Origin: SZUA-229 sp964531165
GTDB taxonomy: Bacteria; Pseudomonadota; Gammaproteobacteria; SZUA-229
Length of the DNA stretch: 21,439 nt
Assembly: GCA_964531165.1 (NCBI GenBank)
Contig: CAZHEA010000055.1
Coordinates: 1 to 21,439, forward strand
Direction: 5' to 3'
Position 1 is the first letter of the stretch. Every line of letters begins with the position of its first letter. A program made the position numbers and the translations under genes. Below the pieces are notes generated by a model that was not told the origin of the DNA, made no database searches, and worked only from the letters and a program-made list of their open reading frames with translations. This document shows, one piece after another, positions 8,002-15,991 of the stretch.

Positions 8002-8949
8002 CTAATTGGGGTTGTAAGACAGTGTGATGTCAGCGCTTCGGCTGCCAAAAATACGGCCGTTGGTTGCCGTATCATCAAAAGCACCATCGCGTTGGCGAAA
8101 CAAAAATAACTGGATTTCACATTCATTATTAATCGGATTGACCAGTTTAAAGCTGTTGAAAAAATCGTTGGCCAGCCCCTCGTCTTTTAATTTAGTCAGT
8201 AATTCCTGCAGGGCGGCGCGTGACTCACCCAGTAAAAAAGAGAATGGTGGATCGTTTGTGTCGTCAATATCATAAATGAACTGCTCTAAACCAATGGTTT
8301 CGCTGCCGTTGTCAGCGGTGTCCAGTAGAGCGGCTTCGGTGCCGTAGGTGTAAACATTGCTACCATCCTTACAGGTCACGGCGGAGCGGACTTTCATCAA
8401 ATCTCCGTCTGCCAGCGGTGTCCATGTAAGAATAAAGCTATCATCTATACTGCTAAAATTGCTGAGGTCTGATTGCAGATTAAGTACTACCGGTGGCAAG
8501 ATGATGGCAGCCGATGCACCAACAAACTCACCCGGGCCAGGATCGATACTCAGCAGATCCGTAGGATACCAGCGATCCTGACGTGCCAGTATGGGTTCAT
8601 GGAGCATCAAAAAATCGACCTGATCAAAATTTGCTGCATTCGGCAGGCTGCTAGCGTAGCTGCCATCGTATACGCCATCTTGCAAAAGTAATATGCTGTC
8701 ATCAGCCGTGCTGGCCTGCACCACGTCACCGCCGACTAACTTAATCGGTATGCTATCTTCAAAAAGTGCAATCGCGACTTCTATGCTATCAATATTAAAA
8801 TGCTGGTTTGCACCGACTACGGCAAAGCGTCCTTCAGGAGGGACGTCCGGTACATTGTTGTTGACTTCAATGTCGCAGCCAATTAGGAGGGATGCGGCAA
8901 GCAAAAGAGCAACGATGGTATTGGCTGTTGAATAGAATTGACTGGACAT
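8002..8949 (-). CDS. Lipoprotein of unknown family, first gene of the barrel module
   Basis: A 315-residue predicted lipoprotein with hydrophobic segment TIVALLLAASLLIGC, lipobox LIGC and C25. Residue +2 is Asp (C-D-I-E), the residue that in Escherichia coli tends to keep lipoproteins in the inner membrane; whether the rule applies here is uncertain. The mature sequence is acidic and beta-rich, with a segment GRFAVVGANQHFNIDSIEVAI near the start resembling a beta-sandwich. C193 and C277 could form a disulfide. I do not recognise the family. The gene leads a probable operon with the two barrel genes at 7376 and 6547. A long inverted repeat (8968-9017) lies in its upstream region and no convincing Shine-Dalgarno is seen. 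Confidence 0.72.
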   Translation of the reverse strand: MSSQFYSTANTIVALLLAASLLIGCDIEVNNNVPDVPPEGRFAVVGANQHFNIDSIEVAIALFEDSIPIKLVGGDVVQASTADDSILLLQDGVYDGSYASSLPNAANFDQVDFLMLHEPILARQDRWYPTDLLSIDPGPGEFVGASAAIILPPVVLNLQSDLSNFSSIDDSFILTWTPLADGDLMKVRSAVTCKDGSNVYTYGTEAALLDTADNGSETIGLEQFIYDIDDTNDPPFSFLLGESRAALQELLTKLKDEGLANDFFNSFKLVNPINNECEIQLFLFRQRDGAFDDTATNGRIFGSRSADITLSYNPN

Positions 8950-8967
8950 GGCGTTAATTTAGTTTCA

Positions 8968-9017
8968 ATTATCAAAGACTTAATTTTTTGAGCCGTCGAT
9001 AAGCTACCTTTGATAAT
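8968..9017. repeat. Long inverted repeat upstream of the lipoprotein gene
   Basis: ATTATCAAAG (8968-8977) and CTTTGATAAT (9008-9017) are exact inverted copies separated by 30 bases. Inside them CTTA (8979-8982) pairs with TAAG (8999-9002), so a long imperfect hairpin could form in RNA. It sits 19 bases before the start of the 8949 gene, in the promoter or 5' leader. Confidence 0.5.
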
Positions 9018-9097
9018 AGTTTATATGCTGAATATACCAGAATTTTGATATATAAGTACGGTCTTTAATGGAAGGCATGAGTAAAGTTTGAATTATC

Positions 9098-9619
9098 TCA
9101 GGAAAAATACCAATAAGTGACGGCGATAGCGGCGATAAATCCGCTGAAATCAGCGATTAGCCCAGCCTGAACGGCATAGGTTGTATTTTTGATTTTAACC
9201 GCACCAAAATAAACCGCTAATACATATAGTGTGGTTTCTGTAGAGCCGAACATCACCGCGGCTATTTTAACGATTATCGAATCGGCGCCATGGGTGTTAA
9301 TCAATTCGGCTAGCACACCCACCGAACCGCTACCAGTAAGAGGGCGGATGATGCCCATTGGGATTACCTCGGCGGGAAAGCCGAAAAAATCTGCCAAAGG
9401 CGTCAGCATCAGTAAAATAAATTCGAGTGCGCCACTGGCTCGAAAAATGGCAATGGCAAATAACATGGCAACCAGATACGGAATAATATTAACCGCAATA
9501 CTGAAGCCTTCTTTAGCGCCATCAACAAAGGTTTCATAAACCGCAACCTTTTTCAGCAGGCCATAGCCAACAATAAGGCCAATCAGTAAGGGAATAATTA
9601 AAGTGCTTAACTGTTGCAT
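9098..9619 (-). CDS. spmB: SpmB-like nucleoside-recognition (gate) membrane protein
   Basis: A 173-residue polytopic protein matching the SpmB family in length and motifs: IPLLIGLIVGYGLLKKVAVYETFVDGAKEGF at the start, then IPYLVAMLFAIAIFR, PLTGSGSVG, and FGSTETTLYVLAVYFGAV. About five hydrophobic segments are present. The spmA stop codon is two bases before this ATG, so the pair is translationally coupled. In Bacillus, SpmA and SpmB are needed for spore-core dehydration, but the family is widespread in non-sporing bacteria, where its substrate is unknown. Here it should form one transporter-like unit with SpmA in the inner membrane. Confidence 0.9.
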   Translation of the reverse strand: MQQLSTLIIPLLIGLIVGYGLLKKVAVYETFVDGAKEGFSIAVNIIPYLVAMLFAIAIFRASGALEFILLMLTPLADFFGFPAEVIPMGIIRPLTGSGSVGVLAELINTHGADSIIVKIAAVMFGSTETTLYVLAVYFGAVKIKNTTYAVQAGLIADFSGFIAAIAVTYWYFS

Positions 9620-9621
9620 GC

Positions 9622-10512
9622 TTAACTTTCGGGTTGTGAGTTGTGTAGTTGACGGCGGGCATAAAAACGCGCAACGATCACGGCAACGATGGTTGAACAG
9701 CTGGTGGCTAGAATAATCGGTAAAATGAGTTCGGAAACCTGTGTGCCCATCAATGCGATCAGCGTTACCGGCGGCAATAGTTGAACGCTAGAGGTATTGA
9801 GCGCCAGAAACATACACATCTCGTTGCTGGCTTTGTTTTTGTGGGGGTTAATCTCCTGTAATTGCTGCATGGCTTTTATGCCTAGCGGGGTAGCCGCATT
9901 GCCCAGACCTAAGATGTTGGCCGCCATATTCATACTGATGCTGCCAAATGCGGGGTGATTTCTGGGAATGCCCGGAAATAGCCAGTGTAATAATGGCTCT
10001 ACAAGTCGTACCAGTGGCTTAATCATGCCGCTGATTTCAGCGATACGCATTAGCCCCAGCCAGAGCGCCATAATTCCAACCAGCCCGAGAGCCAGCTTCA
10101 CCGCAAATTGTGCCATATCAAATGCAGAGCGGGTGACGGCGCGTAGTTTTTGCCAGTGTAACTCAGGTAATAGAATGCGGATCTGTTGAGAGTTCAGGCT
10201 AACCAGAGTCGCGCTAATTTGTTGATCATTGCCATAGGCGATAGCTATTTCATGTAACGAAACAGGACTAAGCTCATTAAGTTGAATATTAAGTGTTTTC
10301 TGATTTTCAATGCTTGCATTCAATTGGGTTTGGTTTAATGTCAGCAGGATATAATTTGTGGTGGGTGAATCAGGTTTGGCCGGGTCGGGTATATATGCGT
10401 AGCTATGGATAACTCCATTGTTATGGCTGTTGTGAATTTCATCGCGAATATCCTGTCCAAGTGCGAACACAATACCGGTGATGATTAAACCAGCCCAGAT
10501 TTTATTTAACAT
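9622..10512 (-). CDS. spmA: SpmA-like gate membrane protein with an extra N-terminal periplasmic domain
   Basis: A 296-residue protein; Bacillus SpmA, as I recall it, is about 196. The family core begins near residue 135 (FAVKLALGLVGIMALWLGLMR) and includes the SpmA signature NMAANILGLGNAATPLGIKAM (195-215) and NTSSVQLLPPVTLIALMG (239-256). Residues 1-20 are a transmembrane segment (WAGLIITGIVFALGQ). Residues 21-130 are an inserted soluble region, rich in Gln/Asn and beta-prone, probably periplasmic. The ATG at 10512 lies inside a 16-base tandem duplication (10504-10533) that creates a second ATG upstream. It is divergent from the protease gene with only 42 bases between the starts. Confidence 0.88.
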   Translation of the reverse strand: MLNKIWAGLIITGIVFALGQDIRDEIHNSHNNGVIHSYAYIPDPAKPDSPTTNYILLTLNQTQLNASIENQKTLNIQLNELSPVSLHEIAIAYGNDQQISATLVSLNSQQIRILLPELHWQKLRAVTRSAFDMAQFAVKLALGLVGIMALWLGLMRIAEISGMIKPLVRLVEPLLHWLFPGIPRNHPAFGSISMNMAANILGLGNAATPLGIKAMQQLQEINPHKNKASNEMCMFLALNTSSVQLLPPVTLIALMGTQVSELILPIILATSCSTIVAVIVARFYARRQLHNSQPES

Positions 10513-10533
10513 ACAAAGAATTTAACATACAAA
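10502..10533 (-). repeat. Tandem duplication over the spmA start, creating a short upstream ORF
   Basis: ATTTAACATACAAA occurs at 10504-10517 and again at 10520-10533, period 16. On the minus strand each copy contains GT-ATG-TTAAAT. The outer copy starts an eight-codon ORF (MLNSLYVK, ATG at 10528, TAA at 10504-10502) that overlaps the real spmA start at 10512 in another frame. The repeat is plainly visible; any regulatory role is a guess. Confidence 0.55.
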
Positions 10534-10554
10534 AATAATAAGGTAAGTAAATAA

Positions 10555-13395
10555 ATGTTTAAACAGCGATGGACATCAATATTGAAATCAATGTTGATTG
10601 TAACAGGAATGTTAACCATTAATACGGCATGGGCTGACCGGCAAACAGACTGGTCAAATATGATTAATAAAGCGACCCATTCGATTGTAACCATTCGGGT
10701 TGATGCGGTGCGAGCATTTGATACGTCGCGTAATAGTTCATCGCAGGCCACCGGATTTGTAGTAGATGCAAAGCGTGGCATTATATTAACTAACCGGCAT
10801 GTGGTTCATTCAGGGCCGGTAACGGCGGTAGCCTTATTTTCAAATCGTGAAGAAATTGAATTAAAACCAATCTATCGTGACCCGGTACATGACTTTGGTT
10901 TTTTTCAATATAACCCCACTGAACTTAAATTTATTACTCCCGCCAGTTTGCCGTTAAAACCGAAAGAAGCCGTCGTTGGCAGGGAGATTAGAGTTGTCGG
11001 CAATGATGCGGGTGAGCAGCTTTCTATTCTTGCCGGCACCCTTGCCAGAATTGATCGACAGGCACCCTATTATGGACGCGGTCGATATAATGATTTTAAT
11101 ACTTTTTATTATCAGTCTGCATCCGGAGTTTCCGGTGGTTCGTCCGGTTCGCCAGTGCTGGATATTCGTGGCAATGTGATTGCATTAAATGCCGGTGGTG
11201 CAGTAAAGGCCTCTTCAAGTTTTTTTCTACCATTGCAACGCATGAAACGCGCGCTTAAATTAATTCAGAAAAATATGCCGGTGAGTCGTGGCACATTGCA
11301 AACCACTTTTGACTATAAACCTTATGACGAAGTGCGGCGCCTTGGTTTGCGGCCAAAACTTGAAGCGAGTTTGCGCAAAGTAAATCATGGTGTTGGGTTG
11401 TTAGTGGTTAGACGAAGCTTGCCAGGAACGCCGGCACATAAGTTACTTAAGCCCGGTGATATTTTAATTAAAGGCAGTAAAATAAATGACAAGCTGCGCT
11501 GGTTAAGGCGATTTGATGAGCTCGAAAAATTATTTGATGACAGTGTCAATCACGAAATTAAATTGTTGGTCGAGCGAGCCGGCCATGCGGTAGAAATTAA
11601 TATTAAAGTCGATGATTTGCATGAATTAACACCGGATAAATATATTACATTCGGTCAGGCTATTGTTCATAATTTATCCTACCAGCAGGCGCGTCATTTA
11701 AACCGGCCGGTGGAAGGGGTTTATGTTGCTCAGTCGGGCTATATTCTATCCGCTGCAGGAGTGCCAAGAGGTGCGGTGATTTTAGCGATAGATAATAAGC
11801 CGGTAAAAAACATTGAAGATGTGGAAGCTATTTTAAATGCGTTAACAGATCGTCAACAGGCTTCGTTACAATATATTACCTTTAGTGAAACGCGCAGAAC
11901 CCAGGTCTCTATTATGCGCATGGACAGGCGTTGGTTTGCACTAAAAAAATGTTATCGGGATGATGAGTCAGGCATATGGCCATGTACTAATCTGGCTGAC
12001 AATAAAGCTAAAGAAGTTTTTGATAAAGCAGAAGTTAAATTTATAAAATATAAAGATAAGCGAGCCAATCGTTTATCGTCTTCTATTGTCTCTGTACAGT
12101 TCGATATCCCTTATCACATTAACGGTGTAGAAGAGTCTAACTATGCCGGTGCCGGCTTGATTATTAATAAGAAAGATGGGCTGGTTCTGGTAGATAGAAA
12201 TACAGTGCCGATGAGTTTGGGTGATGTACGAATTATATTTGCCGGGTCACTGGATTTGCCGGGAGAAGTTGTTTTTATTCATCCATTGCATAATCTTGCG
12301 ATTGTAAAATACGATCCATTATTGCTCGCTGATACTGATGTTAAAGAAGTTGAGTTTAGAAAGAAAAAATTAGCTGCCGGTGATGATGTCTGGCTTATTG
12401 CGTTAAAAAATGGTCAGGAACTATTAATAGAAGAAACAAAAATATCTGCAGTTGAATCACTGGATTTTTCGATTCCTAAAATTCCGACGTTTAGAGAGTC
12501 AAATCTCGATGTTATCAGTTTACATAATCCATCTGCTAGTAGAGGTGGTGTGTTAAGTGATGAAGATGGCCGGGTGTTGGCATTGTGGGCAAGTTTTGCT
12601 TATGGAAGTGGTGATAGTTTAAAGCAATATGAATGGGGTATTTCTGCGGACATTGTGGTTGATTTATTAGAACAATGGGACTGTTGTAAAAAGTTTAAGA
12701 TAAGATCACTGGAAGTTGAACTGGCTAATTTGTCTATTGCTCAGTCGCGAAAGCTCGGCTTGTCAAATCACTGGATTGACCGGTTTCAAACGGATTCGGC
12801 CAAACGTCAGGTGCTGGCTGTGTCGAGAAGAGTCGGGGGCTCGGATGCGCATGAGTTACTGCAGGAAGGGGATCTGATCTTAGCTATTGATGATGAAATA
12901 GTACGAAACTATCGGGATGTTGAGAAGGCCACACAAAAAGCAGAAGTTAAATTAAGTATAAACCGGCTAGGAAAAGAACTTGAAATTAATATTAAAACAA
13001 AATTAATGGATGGTAGTGGCACAAAAAAAGTTATTCAGTGGGCCGGAGCACTAATACAAACCCCGCATCGTGAACTTTCATTGCAGCGCGGCATAAAGCC
13101 GCAGGGTGTTTATGTGAGTTATGTGTTTCGTGGAAGTCCGGCTAATCGCAGCAATTTAAGTTCACTGCTGCGCATTGTTGAGATTAATGGAGAGGTGGTT
13201 GAAAATTTAGAGCATTTTCAGCGGTTAACTCAGAAATATAAAAGTGACAAGTTCGTACAGTTAAAAGTGCTTGATTTAATTAATCGTGAGTCAGTGATAA
13301 GTGTGAGACAAAATACCTATTACTGGCCGGATAGAGAAATAGTACGCATTGATGGTGACTGGATGAGTTACAGCGAATTTAAGGAAGTAAAATGA
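10555..13395 (+). CDS. Nma111-like double HtrA serine protease with four PDZ domains
   Basis: A 946-residue periplasmic protein (signal peptide ending near AWA, residue 27) built as two HtrA-like units. Protease 1 spans about 30-240, with triad H82 (TNRHVV), D113 (PVHDFGFF) and S197 (GGSSGSPV). PDZ 1 covers about 258-355 and PDZ 2 about 362-455. Protease-like domain 2 covers about 505-705 and has lost the catalytic His and Asp: the matching positions are N549 (VDRNTV) and N580 (HPLHNLAIV). A Ser persists at 662, but the GxSGxP frame is gone (SASRGG). PDZ 3 is about 725-815 and PDZ 4 about 825-930. This order and the GGSSGSP motif are those of fungal Nma111/Ynm3, whose second protease is also dead, rather than DegP or DegS. 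AAGGT at 10540-10544 serves as ribosome binding site. The 92-residue gene follows with a 4-base overlap. The role is probably quality control or regulated cleavage. Confidence 0.88.
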   Translation: MFKQRWTSILKSMLIVTGMLTINTAWADRQTDWSNMINKATHSIVTIRVDAVRAFDTSRNSSSQATGFVVDAKRGIILTNRHVVHSGPVTAVALFSNREEIELKPIYRDPVHDFGFFQYNPTELKFITPASLPLKPKEAVVGREIRVVGNDAGEQLSILAGTLARIDRQAPYYGRGRYNDFNTFYYQSASGVSGGSSGSPVLDIRGNVIALNAGGAVKASSSFFLPLQRMKRALKLIQKNMPVSRGTLQTTFDYKPYDEVRRLGLRPKLEASLRKVNHGVGLLVVRRSLPGTPAHKLLKPGDILIKGSKINDKLRWLRRFDELEKLFDDSVNHEIKLLVERAGHAVEINIKVDDLHELTPDKYITFGQAIVHNLSYQQARHLNRPVEGVYVAQSGYILSAAGVPRGAVILAIDNKPVKNIEDVEAILNALTDRQQASLQYITFSETRRTQVSIMRMDRRWFALKKCYRDDESGIWPCTNLADNKAKEVFDKAEVKFIKYKDKRANRLSSSIVSVQFDIPYHINGVEESNYAGAGLIINKKDGLVLVDRNTVPMSLGDVRIIFAGSLDLPGEVVFIHPLHNLAIVKYDPLLLADTDVKEVEFRKKKLAAGDDVWLIALKNGQELLIEETKISAVESLDFSIPKIPTFRESNLDVISLHNPSASRGGVLSDEDGRVLALWASFAYGSGDSLKQYEWGISADIVVDLLEQWDCCKKFKIRSLEVELANLSIAQSRKLGLSNHWIDRFQTDSAKRQVLAVSRRVGGSDAHELLQEGDLILAIDDEIVRNYRDVEKATQKAEVKLSINRLGKELEINIKTKLMDGSGTKKVIQWAGALIQTPHRELSLQRGIKPQGVYVSYVFRGSPANRSNLSSLLRIVEINGEVVENLEHFQRLTQKYKSDKFVQLKVLDLINRESVISVRQNTYYWPDREIVRIDGDWMSYSEFKEVK

Positions 13396-13670
13396 TTCTA
13401 TCAGAACATGATGAAGGTATTCTCGAAGCGCTAGTCGAGCGTCTCGAAAAGCAGCGTTTACCGAGAATGCTGGAGTTGCAGGAGTGCGTCAATGCCGGCG
13501 AGGCACTAAACGAGTTTGATATTGAGTATTTAAAAGGCGCAATTGAAGATGCGCAAAGTATTAAGCCATTAATTGATAAGTGCCCGCAATTTCAGGGGCT
13601 GGAGATGAAATTCATCTCTATCTATAAAGATATATCAGAAAAAGCATTACAGATTGAGAGTGAAAATTAA
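13392..13670 (+). CDS. Small helical cytoplasmic protein coupled to the protease gene
   Basis: A 92-residue protein with no signal peptide or membrane segment. It is charged and predicted all-helical: SEHDEGILEALVERLEKQRLPRMLELQECV, then LNEFDIEYLKGAIEDAQSI and KPLIDKCPQFQGLEMKF. It starts at the ATG of the ATGA overlap with the protease stop, so translation is coupled and a functional link is likely. The protease is exported and this protein seems to stay inside, which makes a direct complex doubtful. I recall similar small hypothetical proteins in gammaproteobacteria but no function. Confidence 0.78.
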   Translation: MILSEHDEGILEALVERLEKQRLPRMLELQECVNAGEALNEFDIEYLKGAIEDAQSIKPLIDKCPQFQGLEMKFISIYKDISEKALQIESEN

Positions 13671-13769
13671 CGGGGAGTTGATAAGAATATACGGAATCAA
13701 TGTGTTGATGATTTTTTGATCAAATAAATGTAGAATCCCCGCCTGTTAATCTAATTATATGAGTTTTGT

Positions 13770-15935
13770 ATGTTTGCCGTTAAGTTATATTCGAAAATGA
13801 GCCCCTTTCAGCGGGTAATTGTTGCGCTTATTCTGGGTATCTCCATTGGTATTATCATAGGTGAACCAATGGGTAATCTTGAAATTCTGGGTAGTGCCTA
13901 TATTCGGTTATTACAGATGACGGTTATTCCTTATGTGCTGGTATCAATTGTCGGTGGTTTAGGAAAGCTAGACAGTGATATGGCTTCCAGTATCGGTATC
14001 CGGGCAGTGAAAGTTATATTGTTAATATGGACGTCAGTAATGCTAACGTTATTACTACTGCCTTTTGCATACCCTAATTGGGAAACCTCAGGTTTTTTCA
14101 GTACTAGTTTAGTCACTGAGGCGACGAAGTTTAACTTTCTTGATTTATATATCCCGGCCAATATTTTTTCATCTCTGGCGCAAACGATTATGCCTGCAGT
14201 TGTTCTGTTTTCACTGCTAATGGGCGTCGCATTAATAAAAGTAAAAAATAAAGAAACGTTTTTAGTCGTCGCCGGTAATATTGGTGACAGCTTAATGGGC
14301 ATGGCATCTTATGTTGCGAAGCTGGCGCCGTTAGGTATTTTTGCGATTTCTTCGGCGGCGGCGGGAACATTGCAAGTAGAAGAGCTGGGGCGTTTGCAGG
14401 TTTTTCTGTGGGTTTATTTAATGGCGGCGGCGTTACTGGGTCTGGTGTTGTTGCCGTTAATTATTCATTGGGCAACACCGTTTACTTATCGTGAAGTATT
14501 ATCAACCGCAGGTGAAGCGGTAATTACCGCACTGGCAACGGGCACCGTACTGGTTGTGCTGCCGATGATTGTTGAACGCTGTAAAGAGCTGTTGGTAAAG
14601 CATGGAATGGACTGTGAAGAAACCCAGTCTACAGTCGATGTTATTGTACCAACCGCATATAGTTTTCCAAGCACCGGCACATTGCTTGGGCTCGGCTTTA
14701 TTTTATTTTCTGCCTGGTATGTAGGTTCTCCTTTAGGTGTAGACCAGTATCCGTCGTATGTAGTGATGGGAGCGCTGACCGCATTTGGTAGCATGTCAGT
14801 GGCAATTCCGTTTATGTTAGATTTTTTCGGCCTGCCGGCTGATCAGTTTCAGCTATATTTATTAGGCAGCGTTGTTACCGCACGTTTTGCAACCGGCCTT
14901 GCTGCGCTGCATGGTTTTGTTGCAACTTTACTTGTTGCATCGGCGGTTTTACACCGGCTGAAATGGCATAGAATGTTGCAGGCTATCGGGGTGCACCTGG
15001 GGATAACACTGGGTGTAATGATTGCAGCAGGTTTTGCATTAACGTATTTAATTCCTTATGAATATACCGGCGTGCGTACATTTGAGTCGATGACATTAAT
15101 GAAGGAACCGGCAACAATAAGCAGCTTTAAAGAACTGGTCCCGTTAAGTGAAAAAGACAGGTTACGACCACGAGTGGATGTAATTCGTGAACGCGGCACA
15201 ATCCGGGTTGGCTATTTTGCCAATACACTACCGTATGCATTTATAAATGGTAAAAATAATGTCGTTGGATATGACATGGAGTTAATGCACGAGCTGGCTA
15301 ATGATCTTGATCTAGAGATAGAAATTATCCGTATTAAAAATGATCAGACGGTGGCAGTACTGACAGATGGTAGTGTTGATATTACAATTGGTGGTAAAGC
15401 CATAACGCCGAAAAGAGCACTGGATGTGACGTTCAGTGATACCTATGCATACCACACTGTTGGTCTGGTGTTGGCGGATTCAAGAAAAGATGAGTTTGCA
15501 ACTCTCGAAAAAATTAACATGCGGGATAATCTGATTTTTGCACTGCCACCGAATGATTATTATAAAAAAATTGCACACCAGTTTTTCCCGAATGTAAAGT
15601 TGGTGGATATTGACAGCCCGAGAGCCTTTGTTAAAGGTAAGCATGACAATGTAGATGCGTATGTGTATTCAACAGAAACCGGTTCTGCATGGGCGATGCT
15701 GTATCCGGAGTTTACCGCGATGATTCCTAAAGGTTTAAAACTCAGAGTACCGGTTGGTTTTGCATTGCCAAAAGGACAGGTTGAATATGTGCAGTTTATT
15801 GATACCTGGCTGAAGCTGAAAAAAGAAAATGGTTTTCAACAACAGGTTTACAATTACTGGATACTCGGTCAGAACCCGAAGGCAGAAGCACCACGCTGGT
15901 CTGTGGTTAGAAATGTATTTGGTTGGGATATTTAA
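13770..15935 (+). CDS. SDF-family (dicarboxylate/amino acid:cation) symporter fused to a family-3 solute-binding domain
   Basis: A 721-residue membrane protein. Residues 1-400 follow the DctA/GltP fold: hydrophobic segments at about 15-33, 39-66, 78-101, 125-165, 175-200 and 209-235, a re-entrant loop like HP1 (ITALATGTVLVVLP, 252-265), TM7 near 285-320, HP2 near 330-350 and TM8 near 360-398. The usual TM7 cation motif NMDGT is replaced by FPSTGT (299-304), so ion or substrate handling may differ. An extra hydrophobic segment at about 404-430 would carry the chain back across the membrane. Residues 465-700 are a periplasmic binding domain of family 3: RVDVIRERGTIRVGYF, GYDMELMHELA, then VDITIGGKAITPKRALDVTFSD with R549 in the ligand-carboxylate position. 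It stands alone as a transcription unit, 99 bases after the 92-residue gene. Substrate is unknown; an amino or dicarboxylic acid is plausible. Confidence 0.88.
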   Translation: MFAVKLYSKMSPFQRVIVALILGISIGIIIGEPMGNLEILGSAYIRLLQMTVIPYVLVSIVGGLGKLDSDMASSIGIRAVKVILLIWTSVMLTLLLLPFAYPNWETSGFFSTSLVTEATKFNFLDLYIPANIFSSLAQTIMPAVVLFSLLMGVALIKVKNKETFLVVAGNIGDSLMGMASYVAKLAPLGIFAISSAAAGTLQVEELGRLQVFLWVYLMAAALLGLVLLPLIIHWATPFTYREVLSTAGEAVITALATGTVLVVLPMIVERCKELLVKHGMDCEETQSTVDVIVPTAYSFPSTGTLLGLGFILFSAWYVGSPLGVDQYPSYVVMGALTAFGSMSVAIPFMLDFFGLPADQFQLYLLGSVVTARFATGLAALHGFVATLLVASAVLHRLKWHRMLQAIGVHLGITLGVMIAAGFALTYLIPYEYTGVRTFESMTLMKEPATISSFKELVPLSEKDRLRPRVDVIRERGTIRVGYFANTLPYAFINGKNNVVGYDMELMHELANDLDLEIEIIRIKNDQTVAVLTDGSVDITIGGKAITPKRALDVTFSDTYAYHTVGLVLADSRKDEFATLEKINMRDNLIFALPPNDYYKKIAHQFFPNVKLVDIDSPRAFVKGKHDNVDAYVYSTETGSAWAMLYPEFTAMIPKGLKLRVPVGFALPKGQVEYVQFIDTWLKLKKENGFQQQVYNYWILGQNPKAEAPRWSVVRNVFGWDI

Positions 15936-15945
15936 CTTGTGTGTA

Positions 15946-15976
15946 TTACAGACGCGGGCTTTACCCGTGTCTGTAA
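15946..15976. terminator. Strong hairpin between convergent genes
   Basis: TTACAGACGCGGG (15946-15958) pairs with CCCGTGTCTGTAA (15964-15976), 13 pairs including one G-U, with loop CTTTA. It lies between the stops of the symporter (15935) and the amidohydrolase (15992). Neither flank has a real U-tract, so it may act as a transcript-end stabiliser or an imperfect bidirectional terminator. Confidence 0.55.
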
Positions 15977-15991
15977 ATAAAGCAGGTTTAG

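Noticed and set aside
10555..13395. Second active protease site at S662 of the double HtrA
   Set aside because: A serine is present, but the matching His and Asp are both Asn and the oxyanion-hole glycines are altered, so activity is very unlikely.
13705..13724. FNR-like half-sites TTGAT and ATCAA upstream of the symporter fusion
   Set aside because: The half-sites are 9 bases apart instead of the 4 needed for FNR. The local TTTGATCAAA palindrome is short, and the TAGAAT at 13731 lacks a well-spaced -35, so no promoter or operator was called.
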